Below, piece after piece: positions 7,620 to 16,336 of a DNA stretch of 64,000 nt. How positions within the stretch are numbered: the first letter of the stretch is position 1; each line of letters starts with the position of its first letter. The position numbers and the translations under genes are program-made. This DNA comes from Paludibacteraceae bacterium (lineage in GTDB: Bacteria; Bacteroidota; Bacteroidia; Bacteroidales; Paludibacteraceae): assembly GCA_017632345.1 (NCBI GenBank), contig JAGBRL010000035.1, positions 31,810 through 95,809 on the forward strand, read 5' to 3'. The notes below the pieces were generated by a model, which saw only the letters and a program-made list of their open reading frames with translations, had not been told where the DNA came from and ran no database searches.

Positions 7620-9019
7620 GGCTAGGAGATTTTTTAAATTTCTACTATCGTAGATTATCCAAGGTTGTTTAATTACTCACGCACGGGCTAGGAGATTTTT
7701 TAAATTTCTACTATCGTAGATATGATAACGATGTGGACGTGCTTATTATCGGCTAGGAGATTTTTTAAATTTCTACTATCGTAGATAGGCTATCTATGTT
7801 GCATTGCTTCATTTGGCTAGGAGATTTTTTAAATTTCTACTATCGTAGATATTAATAATTAATAATTGCCCCGCCTTCGGGCTAGGAGATTTTTTAAATT
7901 TCTACTATCGTAGATCGCGCTCGAATATACATCTCTCTATATGCTGGCTAGGAGATTTTTTAAATTTCTACTATCGTAGATACCCAAGAGCCTTGCAGAT
8001 GTCTGTAAGACGGCTAGGAGATTTTTTAAATTTCTACTATCGTAGATTTCAACAGAACGGAGAAATACGCTGAAAAGGCTAGGAGATTTTTTAAATTTCT
8101 ACTATCGTAGATTTAATAATCGTGAGGAGGCGAGGAATCGAGGCTAGGAGATTTTTTAAATTTCTACTATCGTAGATTTTGCACGGACAGAGGCAACGGC
8201 AGTGCAGGCTAGGAGATTTTTTAAATTTCTACTATCGTAGATCGTTCATCTGCGAGGAGGTTGAAAGGTGGCTAGGAGATTTTTTAAATTTCTACTATCG
8301 TAGATCTTATTATAGTATTAACAAAATAAATAAGGCTAGGAGATTTTTTAAATTTCTACTATCGTAGATTTTTATCGTTTGAGGGGGTGCTGAGAAGGGG
8401 CTAGGAGATTTTTTAAATTTCTACTATCGTAGATGGCAAGCCTTCAATCTGCCCTTTGTTGATGGCTAGGAGATTTTTTAAATTTCTACTATCGTAGATT
8501 TGTAATGACGGTGACTTTTGCTTTAGAGGCTAGGAGATTTTTTAAATTTCTACTATCGTAGATTTTTCAGTGAATCAATGTTTTCTGATGTTGGCTAGGA
8601 GATTTTTTAAATTTCTACTATCGTAGATGCGTAATTATAACTGTCCTTTTGTTTCTGGCTAGGAGATTTTTTAAATTTCTACTATCGTAGATCAGACCTG
8701 ATAAACCCAACGTTTTCAGGTGGCTAGGAGATTTTTTAAATTTCTACTATCGTAGATCGCCAAATAACCAAGTGTAACAATCTTCTGGCTAGGAGATTTT
8801 TTAAATTTCTACTATCGTAGATTAATCTTATCTGAAAAAATGGAAAAGTTTATAGGCTAGGAGATTTTTTAAATTTCTACTATCGTAGATGTCAACGATT
8901 CCGCATTTTACCTTATACGGGCTAGGAGATTTTTTAAATTTCTACTATCGTAGATAATTCCACAATGGCACGATTAACACTATGGCTAGGAGAGTTTTTT
9001 TGATTTCTACTCTTGGCAG
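7620..9019 (+). CRISPR. Type V-A CRISPR array, 21 intact repeats plus one degenerate, 21 spacers
   Basis: Repeats are 36 nt, begin GGCTAGGAGA and end ATTTCTACTATCGTAGAT. Starts are 7620, 7686, 7751, 7815, 7880, 7946, 8012, 8077, 8142, 8207, 8270, 8334, 8399, 8464, 8528, 8593, 8657, 8722, 8787, 8855 and 8920; these 21 are identical by eye. The last unit (8984-9019) starts GGCTAGGAGA but has several changes, including loss of the 3' stem half. Spacers are 27-32 nt, mostly 28-30. The 3' end of the repeat forms the Cas12a pseudoknot handle: stem TCTAC/GTAGA around a TATC loop. Transcription runs from the leader away from cas2. All spacers look different from each other. Their targets cannot be named here. 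Confidence 0.98.
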
Positions 9020-9052
9020 TTCTGAAAATAAATGTCCAAACAATGCTGATTT

Positions 9053-9098
9053 TTTCCAAAAAACTAAAGCGGAGCGCTCTTTTTGAACTGCTCCGCCT
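9053..9098 (-). terminator. Terminator of the rng unit
   Basis: Read on the minus strand, a GCGGAGC stem (9090-9096) pairs with GCTCCGC (9069-9075) and is followed by TTTAGTTTTTT. It stands 19 nt past the RNase G stop and also faces transcription leaving the CRISPR array. Confidence 0.75.
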
Positions 9099-9116
9099 TA
9101 TTGCTTCTTAAGCTTG

Positions 9117-10709
9117 TCATTTTTTTGCGTTTACTTCCTCCAAGTCTTCGCGAAGGTCTATTTCATGACCGTCCTTGTCCAAAACAAGATACTGCAAATA
9201 AGCAATGCTCTGGGAAGGCACGATTTTGAACTTGCCGTATTTCCGCCTCCATTTCCACTTGATGGAACAGAAAGGGAAACCCTTCGTGATGTACGCCTCT
9301 ACATACGGGTGCACAAACAGATTGAAGTTCTTTACGTTCAATTCATTGACAAGATAATCTATTTTGTCTTCCAGTTTATCGACAAATAAGATTGATGGCT
9401 GGGAAAAACCTTTCCCTAAGCAAGTAGGACACACCTCTTCGGTGCTCACGTGCATTTCCGGCCTCACACGCTGCCGGGTAATCTGCATCAGACCAAACTT
9501 GCTAAGTTGGAGAATGTTGTGTCTGGCCCTGTCGTGAGCCATATTCTCCTTCATTCTGTCAAACAGACGCTGGCGGTTTTCTGACTTCTGCATATCAATG
9601 AAGTCAATAACAATGATTCCGCCCATATCGCGCAGCCTCAACTGTCTTGCGATTTCGTCTGCCGCAGCCAAGTTCACGTCAACCGCGTTTGTCTCCTGGT
9701 CAGTAATACCCTTGGACTTGTTTCCGCTGTTAACGTCAATAACGTGCATCGCCTCTGTATGCTCGATAATTAGGTACGCTCCGTTCTTGAAGGACACAGT
9801 CCTGCCGAAGCCCGACTTCACCTGCTTAGAAATTCCGAAATGGTCAAATATAGGGAGGTCGCCCGAATACATTTTAACCCGCCCGCTACATTCCGGAGCA
9901 ATAGCATCCACGTAATCACATATTTCGCCGTAAGCGAAACGGTTGTTCACATAAATATTTTCAAAAGACGGGTTGAATATATCCCTCAAGAGGCCTACAG
10001 TTCTGCCCATCTCTTCAAGCAGCAACGCCGGCAATTTCTGCTGCGGCCTCGCCATCTTGGCGACCGCCTCGTCCCAACGCTTAAGCAGCGTCTTCAGTTC
10101 CGCGTCCAGTTCCGCCACCTTCTTGCCCTCCGCCACAGTGCGCACAATCACGCCGAAGTTTTTAGGCTTTATGCTGCGCATCAGCTGCTTAATACGGTTA
10201 CGCTCTTCAGAAGACTTGATCTTCTGTGACACGTAAACTTTTTCAGCAAAAGGCATCAAAACGAGAAACCGTCCAGCAAGCGATATCTCGGAAGTTAGTC
10301 TCGGGCCCTTTGTGGAGATTGGCTCTTTGGCAATCTGCACCATGATTTCCTGCCCTTGCGCAAGCACGTCCGAAATCATTCCGGTTTTGCTGATGTCTTT
10401 ATGAAGCTGCATTTTGTGCAGCGGCTGAGCGCGTTTGCCGTCTCGCAAAACATTTTTTGTGAAAGCGACAAGTGAGCTGAACTGCGGACCTAAGTCCTGA
10501 TAGTGAAGGAACGCACCTTTGTCGTAACCTACATCAACGAACACAGCATTAAGTCCTGGCATGATTTTCCGCACCTTAGCAAGGTAAATGTCGCCGACAG
10601 AAAAAGACGCGACGCGGTTCTCCCTGTGAATCTCCACAAGTTTACCCTCTTCGAGCAGGGCGATAGCCACTTCCGAAGACTGGACATCAATTACTAATTC
10701 GTTGTTCAC
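9117..10709 (-). CDS. rng: Ribonuclease G (RNase E/G family)
   Basis: This 530-residue single-strand endoribonuclease acts in rRNA 5' end maturation and mRNA turnover. It has the N-terminal S1 domain (SVGDIYLAKVRKIMPGLNAVFVDVG) and the two Mg-binding aspartates of the catalytic DNase I-like domain, in HVIDVNSGNKSKG and IVIDFIDMQ. The zinc-link motif CPTCLGKGF is near residue 437, where RNase E/G proteins dimerise. The length matches RNase G rather than RNase E, with no long C-terminal degradosome scaffold. It lies downstream of a 29-residue basic protein and an HU gene on the same strand, separated from them by a terminator-like hairpin, an arrangement compatible with partial read-through. 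Confidence 0.95.
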   Translation of the reverse strand: MNNELVIDVQSSEVAIALLEEGKLVEIHRENRVASFSVGDIYLAKVRKIMPGLNAVFVDVGYDKGAFLHYQDLGPQFSSLVAFTKNVLRDGKRAQPLHKMQLHKDISKTGMISDVLAQGQEIMVQIAKEPISTKGPRLTSEISLAGRFLVLMPFAEKVYVSQKIKSSEERNRIKQLMRSIKPKNFGVIVRTVAEGKKVAELDAELKTLLKRWDEAVAKMARPQQKLPALLLEEMGRTVGLLRDIFNPSFENIYVNNRFAYGEICDYVDAIAPECSGRVKMYSGDLPIFDHFGISKQVKSGFGRTVSFKNGAYLIIEHTEAMHVIDVNSGNKSKGITDQETNAVDVNLAAADEIARQLRLRDMGGIIVIDFIDMQKSENRQRLFDRMKENMAHDRARHNILQLSKFGLMQITRQRVRPEMHVSTEEVCPTCLGKGFSQPSILFVDKLEDKIDYLVNELNVKNFNLFVHPYVEAYITKGFPFCSIKWKWRRKYGKFKIVPSQSIAYLQYLVLDKDGHEIDLREDLEEVNAKK

Positions 10710-10733
10710 TTTGTCTTTTTTTTATAAAACAAA

Positions 10734-10764
10734 GAACAAACTTAAAGTAAGATTAAGTTTGTTC
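10734..10764 (-). terminator. Terminator-like hairpin between the small basic gene and rng
   Basis: A perfect 12-bp stem, GAACAAACTTAA pairing with TTAAGTTTGTTC, with a 7-nt loop is followed on the minus strand by TTTGTTTTAT. It would end or attenuate transcripts coming from HU and the small basic gene before rng. Confidence 0.7.
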
Positions 10765-10799
10765 AATGTCTCGTTAATCAACATAAAATCACGCAAAAA

Positions 10800-10889
10800 T
10801 TATTTCTTTTTATGACGATTTTTCTTTAGTCTTTTTTTGCGTTTGTGAGTAGCCATTTTATGTCTCTTTCTTTTCTTTCCGCTTGGCAT
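10800..10889 (-). CDS. 29-residue highly basic protein
   Basis: An ATG at 10889 opens a 29-codon frame ending in TAA; the peptide starts MPSGKKRKRHKM and ends KKNRHKKK. About two thirds of the residues are Lys, Arg or His. A peptide of this kind is widely conserved in Bacteroidetes next to RNase G or HU genes. Its composition points to RNA or ribosome binding, but I cannot prove a specific ribosomal role. It is too short for standard ORF thresholds. It lies 30 nt beyond the HU stop and is followed by its own terminator-like hairpin. The gene call is secure from sequence design and context; the function is inferred. Confidence 0.8.
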   Translation of the reverse strand: MPSGKKRKRHKMATHKRKKRLKKNRHKKK

Positions 10890-10919
10890 TTTCTTAAAGT
10901 TTTAAATTTTTAAATCATT

Positions 10920-11195
10920 TTATTTTTTAACATCCATTACGAATGTTTTTGCTGGCTTAAATGCTGGAATGTTGTGAGCCGGGATTGTTATCTGCGTGCC
11001 TTGAGAAATGTTTCTCGCTGTCTTCTCAGCTCTCTTCTTTATAATGAAAGAACCGAATCCCCTCAAATACACATTCTCCTCTTTTATCAAAGACTTCTTC
11101 ACCTCCTCCATAAAAGCTTCGACAGTCTTCAGAACATCAAGTTTATCGATACCCGTTGATTTTGCAATCTCGTTTACGATATCCGCTTTTGTCAT
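10920..11195 (-). CDS. HU/IHF-family DNA-binding protein
   Basis: This 91-residue nucleoid protein bends DNA as a dimer. It has the family layout: N-terminal helices MTKADIVNEIAKSTG, the GFGSF motif in YLRGFGSFIIKKR, and a beta-arm ending in IPAHNIPAFKPAKTF with the conserved intercalating proline. The length is exactly that of HU. It is the first gene of a unit continuing to the basic 29-mer and RNase G. A TATATTTG -7 box sits about 80 nt upstream, leaving a fairly long 5' untranslated region. Confidence 0.95.
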   Translation of the reverse strand: MTKADIVNEIAKSTGIDKLDVLKTVEAFMEEVKKSLIKEENVYLRGFGSFIIKKRAEKTARNISQGTQITIPAHNIPAFKPAKTFVMDVKK

Positions 11196-11274
11196 CTTTT
11201 TTAAATTTTATATTTGTTACTATATTATACAACCTCTTCCACAACGCCTAATAGCGCCTCTCGCTTTCGGTTTG

Positions 11275-11282
11275 CAAATATA
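11275..11282 (-). promoter_or_regulatory. -7 box of the HU promoter
   Basis: On the minus strand TATATTTG followed by CAAACC matches the Bacteroidetes -7 consensus. Transcription would start near 11267, about 72 nt before the HU ATG. The -33 region is T-rich without a clear TTTG. Confidence 0.6.
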
Positions 11283-11425
11283 GATGTTTTTATCTATAAA
11301 AAAAAATCATATCGCCTTTTTTGCTAAAAATTAATACATTAAAAGCGCTCAGCACCTCCTAACCGCCCTGCTCTCTTCCTTATCTGACTTAGAATTCAAA
11401 AAAAAACAAAAGTCAGAAATCAGAA

Positions 11426-14400
11426 TCAAAAGCCGGCAGACCCCTCTTTTTCGGCATCAAACTCGCAAGCGCCCAAGATTGACAGCGGCGGACGCGCTTC
11501 GCCTCTCTGGTCTTTAGACAAGTCCACACCATCTATAGAGACAAGCGAACTCACACGGCTGAAGAACGTAGAGCCATCTCTCTTCAGCGGCTTCAAGACA
11601 GGCGTGAAACCTCCGTAAGACAGCGAGTCTTCAAAATTGCTCCGGAACGCCCTCTTCTGGTCTTCCGGCATCTTGTCCGCAAGCTTTTCCAAACGAGGGT
11701 AAGCCACGTAACTATTAGCGTTTACATAATAGCCACCCACAGCCTCAACCATAGAGTGATAGAACTTCAGAGAACCGGACTCACGATAGTAAGTTCCCAG
11801 AAGCGTGGAGTTATAGACCTTCAGGCTCGACTCTCCTCCCTTCAGCCTAATTGTTCCCGCCGCATCATTTTCTCCAGACACGCACGCATTTCCGTACATT
11901 GTAGAGTTGTACATCCTTATATCCGCAGAAGCTCCGTCAACATAAATTGCAGCGCCGCCATCACCTTCAGACACATTGTTCATAAATGTGACATTCACAA
12001 GTTTCACCAAAGACTTATTGCCCTTATTTTTCATATAAACACCAGCTGACATCCATGCTGAATTGTCTCTCACCACACAATTCCGCAGAGTAAGCTCAGA
12101 TGTTTTAGTCACAGACATCAACGGATTCACATCAGACTTTTTACCAGCCCTGAAGTTTCTGAACTCGCAAGAGTCCATCGTTACCGTTCCTCCGTCTATA
12201 GATATTGCAGACGTTGAAGACGGCACGCTGTCTGTCCCGACAAACTGTATTCCTATAAAAGTCAAGCCCTTCGTCTTTGAGTTTGAAGAGAAAATCTTTC
12301 CCTTTGGCGAGGCGGCAGTGAACACTGTCGAATACCCCTCTTCAGCCCCTACCTTCTTAGGCATTCGCACAGAGTTATTCGACGCATTAGCCGGGTATCC
12401 GCCATAGACAACAATATTAGAAACCGGCAATCCGCTCTTTTGGAAAGCAAACCCCTTGTCGTCAGACGGAGAGTAAACACCCTCAGCCACATGTATGCTC
12501 ACAGGCTTAGACTCACCTTCGCGCTTCTTATACTCCATGGCAGCCTCTATCGCCTTGTCCACAGTTGCATAAGCCTGGTTCCAAGTCGTGCCAGCATACA
12601 AGTCATTACCACCCTTCAGAGGAGTCTTGACAAAAAACACGCCCGGCTCTTCGCAGATGTCAGAAATTCGTATTTCGTTTGAAGAGATGGTAATCACACG
12701 TCCGCTTGCGTCCTCGCCAGTCGCCTCCAGCCAGTAAGTTCCTATTCCTAGTTTCTCAATATCCTTAGTTGTAGCGCCTTCCACATTAGAGTAGTTATTC
12801 ACCCACTGATATTTAGGATTTCTAAGTCCGACAACAGAAGCCACAAACGACCCTTCTGTGTTCTTGTAGTCTGGACAAGCCTCATAAGTGAGTCTGATGA
12901 ACGCCGAGTGGTCCAAATCATACGCTCCGTAAGTGCTTGCCATCTCGTTACGAGGGAAGCCGCGCTGATCTGTAGGAGTCAGCTTATGAGGAGCTCCTGC
13001 CTGCGAAACAATTTCAAGCAAGTTAGCCGGAACAAGCACCTGAGTCAAGCCGCCTTTGCTCTGAAGCTTTCCTCCGATTCCGCCTCTGAAATTAGCGAGG
13101 AACGGCTTATCGTTCTTTTCAAGGTCCTTCTGGTCATCGTCCACAAAAGTTGACTCTTTAGGATAATTGTTCTCATACACATCCGCACGACCGGCGCACT
13201 CAATAATAGAGTTGTAAATTCTAAGTTTGCCGTCTTCCTTATAGAAACGTCCGCAGACCGTAGAACTGTATATGTTCAGTTCCGGATTGCCACCCACCAT
13301 ACGGATCACGGTACGCCCGTAATATCCGATACCATTCTGGCACGTATTGTCGTAGAACGTGGAGTTCAAGATGTTCACCTTCGGGCTCGCATTGAAAGAG
13401 AGCAAAGCGACCCCTCCGCTATACTTAGTCGTGTTGTTGTTAAACACAGAGTTTGCTATTTCCACATCGCAGTCTGACAGCAGTCCGATACAAGAGCCTA
13501 TATCGCCCCCCTTGTTCGCCGAGAAGGTTGTGTTGCGGACAGTCAGAGTCGGCCTGAAATCTGTACGTTCCGCACGCCTCTTCAGCATAGACACCGCAGT
13601 AATCGGATTACCCTGATTCACCGACATGTAGAAATTAGTGACCCAGCAAGAGTCCAAAGTCACAGACGAGCCGTCTGCATAAATAGCACGTCCGTTAAGC
13701 CAAGACTCATTAGATATAGCCTCTCCGTTGAAACATATACCCACAAACTTGACATCCTTTCTGTCTGTCAGTTTAACGATTCTGGAGAATGTGCTTTCTG
13801 CAGTTAGCGTAGTAAGCTTACCCTCTATGTTTGCCGGGCTTTTAGGGTTGCGAAGAGTGGCGCTAAGAGTTCCGTCAACCGGCTCTTCGTCATACCCTCC
13901 ATAGATAGTGGTATTATCCGGGAAGTCATATCCGTTCGACGAAGCATAAGTTCCGGCGGCCAGATGTATCTCTATCGGCTGGTTCTTATAAAGATCCGTA
14001 TTTCTGATTTCAAAAGCTACCTCTATAGCATGCTTCAAAGTCTGGAAAGCCGTACCCCACGACAAACCGTCGTTATAGTCATTACCCGTCGGCTTGACAT
14101 AGAATACACTCGAAGAGCATCTGTCATCATTAACCACATTGATTGTAACCTCAGACTTAGAACGCAGCCTGCCGTCGCACCCTACAAGGTCCACATAATA
14201 TGTGGCAGACTCGTTTATCAGCTGAGTTGTGTGCAGACTTGTCTTATTAGAAAGTTCGCTCTTAACAAGCTCATTGCCCACAAATCCTTTCTTGTACAGT
14301 TCATAAATAAACTGACTCCTTGATTTAGATTCGCGACGTTCCTTCTCTTTCAGTTCCAAATTGGCGAATATATTAACCGAACGCCCCTGACACACAGACA

Positions 14401-16144
14401 AAGGCAACGCCGTAATTTCCAAATCTTTAGAAGCCGGCAACTTAGCAATCTCCCTCACCACAAAAGGCTTAGACAAGACAACCTGCCCTGCATGCTTAAC
14501 CTCCAAGAAGTAAGCCTCGCCTTTTTTATTTGCCGCAGCCACATACTCTGCATTTGTGGCACCATTTATATTTTTAAGCTCAGAGCCGTCCAATTTCCCA
14601 ACCTTCCACTGATAAGTGTAGTTGCTGCCAGAGATAGAAGAGTGCAGATAAAGTTTAGACTTTGCGCAGACATAATCGACGCCACGTTCGCCCATAATCT
14701 CCACGCTAACACAATGATCAGTCTTCCTCTTCACAACAACAGGAGCGGACATTGCAGAAAAGACACCGTCGGACACCTCCGCCTTGTAATACCCCACACG
14801 ATACGGCGTAAAGACCTTGGAGGTAGCATTCTCTACCGGCTCATACTTTCCGTTAACCTCTGTTGAATAATACCACTGAAAACCGTACGTATCCTTAGCC
14901 AGCCCAACCTGCTCCGCATTCAAAGTCACAGGCTCGCCCATAATGAAAGAGTTTTCGCAAATCTCCACAGTGTCTGGCGACGCTGTGATTTCCGGAAACG
15001 CATACGGAGTCATAGAGTAATTGATATTGTCACCTTCAAATCTGAAGTAAACCTTATGCGTTGTGTAAGGCTCTTTTGCCTGAGCCTTCATATTCACAGG
15101 AAGCGAGAAGAACATAAAGTCCTGGTCCGCCTCGCTTTTGTTTATCAATTTAAAATTAGGAATCGCCTCGTCGTTTGTAACGGTAAAGGTAGAGACTTTT
15201 CTGTTTATCACCTCCAAATAGAAATGCACATACTCCTCCATAGGAGTTATGACAAAGCTACCCCATTCCGACTTGTAATTATATCTGAGGTCAGCGCCCG
15301 AAGTGTCATCCTCACACTCCGCCCCCCAATAAGGAATCGCCTTCACAGAGAACTCACAGTTCGCGCCCGGCAGCTGCACCACGTTGAACGTTCCCTTTGG
15401 AGAAGGAGCCTCGCCGTCAACATAAACCTCGCACTGCACGTAATGTTCGCCATCCGCCCAATTTGTTCGTGAATAGGTATCAAACCATCGGTCGTGACGT
15501 CCGGTCATCTTCTCGCCATCAACATACCAGTTGTATTTAACCTCGTCTGCGCGGAAGCCATCCGGCACAGAAGCCACAAAGGAGTGGAGTTCACCGCGAC
15601 AGAAAAAGATGTCGTTACCAGACCTAACCTTAATGGTTGGCGGAGCAAACTTAACCTGTCCCAACACCGGCTCAACACCAATGAAAAGGGAGTCCGGCTT
15701 ACCATTCCTCTTGAACGTAAGCGACGCCTTCTTACCTTTGAGATCCTTCTCGAACAAAAATCCCATCTCTTTGAAAGATGTCGGTTTGTCGAGAGTGAAA
15801 ACTTTGTTAGGAGTTACGCAAGGAATAGAAATAACGTGCGTTAAATCCTTATGTTTCTGATCATTAACACTAAGTTTGTAATCTGATCTTTTTAAAACAA
15901 TCTTTGTCAAAGGCAGACAGTCATCAAGGCTCCAATCAACAATTCTGGAGCCATCCTCATCCTCCTTCATTTGCGAAAACGCAACATTCACGAGAGGGTC
16001 CGGAAACAAGCCATAGAAGTCCGCACCGACAGCCGAAAAACTCAATGCCATCAGCAGAACCGACAACAAGCTCCTCCTGACAAAAAAATTCCCCTTTAGA
16101 CAACCAGTTAAAGTCTGAAATATATTACACATTTTTTTTATCAT
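11426..16144 (-). CDS. Very large secreted protein with two parallel beta-helix modules
   Basis: This 1572-residue protein has an N-terminal signal peptide (RRSLLSVLLMALSFSAVGA). The first half holds Ig/PKD-like beta domains with WYVDGE and YQWKVG segments. Two related modules follow, each opening with FYVK...GND...G.SW..A (VFYVKPTGNDYNDGLSWGTA and VFFVKTPLKGGNDLYAGTTW), running through repeated short strands such as NSTFYDNTC and NSTMYGNAC, and closing with DQRG...R...GA. This is the layout of right-handed parallel beta-helix (pectate-lyase-like, polymorphic-outer-membrane-type) surface proteins. No catalytic set is visible. The C-terminus ends soon after the second helix and shows no recognisable T9SS sorting domain, unlike the other giant proteins here. 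A TATCTTTG -7 box lies about 90 nt upstream. The architecture is well supported; a role in adhesion or glycan binding is a guess. Confidence 0.8.
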   Translation of the reverse strand: MIKKMCNIFQTLTGCLKGNFFVRRSLLSVLLMALSFSAVGADFYGLFPDPLVNVAFSQMKEDEDGSRIVDWSLDDCLPLTKIVLKRSDYKLSVNDQKHKDLTHVISIPCVTPNKVFTLDKPTSFKEMGFLFEKDLKGKKASLTFKRNGKPDSLFIGVEPVLGQVKFAPPTIKVRSGNDIFFCRGELHSFVASVPDGFRADEVKYNWYVDGEKMTGRHDRWFDTYSRTNWADGEHYVQCEVYVDGEAPSPKGTFNVVQLPGANCEFSVKAIPYWGAECEDDTSGADLRYNYKSEWGSFVITPMEEYVHFYLEVINRKVSTFTVTNDEAIPNFKLINKSEADQDFMFFSLPVNMKAQAKEPYTTHKVYFRFEGDNINYSMTPYAFPEITASPDTVEICENSFIMGEPVTLNAEQVGLAKDTYGFQWYYSTEVNGKYEPVENATSKVFTPYRVGYYKAEVSDGVFSAMSAPVVVKRKTDHCVSVEIMGERGVDYVCAKSKLYLHSSISGSNYTYQWKVGKLDGSELKNINGATNAEYVAAANKKGEAYFLEVKHAGQVVLSKPFVVREIAKLPASKDLEITALPLSVCQGRSVNIFANLELKEKERRESKSRSQFIYELYKKGFVGNELVKSELSNKTSLHTTQLINESATYYVDLVGCDGRLRSKSEVTINVVNDDRCSSSVFYVKPTGNDYNDGLSWGTAFQTLKHAIEVAFEIRNTDLYKNQPIEIHLAAGTYASSNGYDFPDNTTIYGGYDEEPVDGTLSATLRNPKSPANIEGKLTTLTAESTFSRIVKLTDRKDVKFVGICFNGEAISNESWLNGRAIYADGSSVTLDSCWVTNFYMSVNQGNPITAVSMLKRRAERTDFRPTLTVRNTTFSANKGGDIGSCIGLLSDCDVEIANSVFNNNTTKYSGGVALLSFNASPKVNILNSTFYDNTCQNGIGYYGRTVIRMVGGNPELNIYSSTVCGRFYKEDGKLRIYNSIIECAGRADVYENNYPKESTFVDDDQKDLEKNDKPFLANFRGGIGGKLQSKGGLTQVLVPANLLEIVSQAGAPHKLTPTDQRGFPRNEMASTYGAYDLDHSAFIRLTYEACPDYKNTEGSFVASVVGLRNPKYQWVNNYSNVEGATTKDIEKLGIGTYWLEATGEDASGRVITISSNEIRISDICEEPGVFFVKTPLKGGNDLYAGTTWNQAYATVDKAIEAAMEYKKREGESKPVSIHVAEGVYSPSDDKGFAFQKSGLPVSNIVVYGGYPANASNNSVRMPKKVGAEEGYSTVFTAASPKGKIFSSNSKTKGLTFIGIQFVGTDSVPSSTSAISIDGGTVTMDSCEFRNFRAGKKSDVNPLMSVTKTSELTLRNCVVRDNSAWMSAGVYMKNKGNKSLVKLVNVTFMNNVSEGDGGAAIYVDGASADIRMYNSTMYGNACVSGENDAAGTIRLKGGESSLKVYNSTLLGTYYRESGSLKFYHSMVEAVGGYYVNANSYVAYPRLEKLADKMPEDQKRAFRSNFEDSLSYGGFTPVLKPLKRDGSTFFSRVSSLVSIDGVDLSKDQRGEARPPLSILGACEFDAEKEGSAGF

Positions 16145-16230
16145 CTAACTTTATAATTTTCAATAAGGCTTTAGCCCCATTCACGAATCTCAAATAGCAC
16201 CTGTTACATCCGTCGTGAACACTCAAGCCA

Positions 16231-16238
16231 CAAAGATA
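16231..16238 (-). promoter_or_regulatory. -7 box for the beta-helix protein gene
   Basis: On the minus strand TATCTTTG followed by TGGC matches TAnnTTTG. The predicted transcription start near 16223 leaves about 80 nt of leader before the ATG at 16144. Confidence 0.55.
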
Positions 16239-16336
16239 ACATTTTTTTTGTACCTTTCAACATATTACTTGCTTTTTTTGCTTCGGACAGACAATCAAGC
16301 TCTAATTGATATAACGAACACACATACGATTTTATT

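Noticed and set aside
8179..8367. 62-codon frame inside the CRISPR array
   Set aside because: It only translates the repeat (a repeated LGDFLNFYYRRS-type peptide) and is not a gene.
8113..8398. Purine-rich GAGGAGG-like strings shared by spacers 8, 10 and 12
   Set aside because: The shared string is short and the rest of the spacers differ; chance is likely.
11406..11500. TCTGACTT...AAGTCAGA pair after the beta-helix gene
   Set aside because: The loop carries the T run and the stem is not followed by one, so it is not a convincing terminator.
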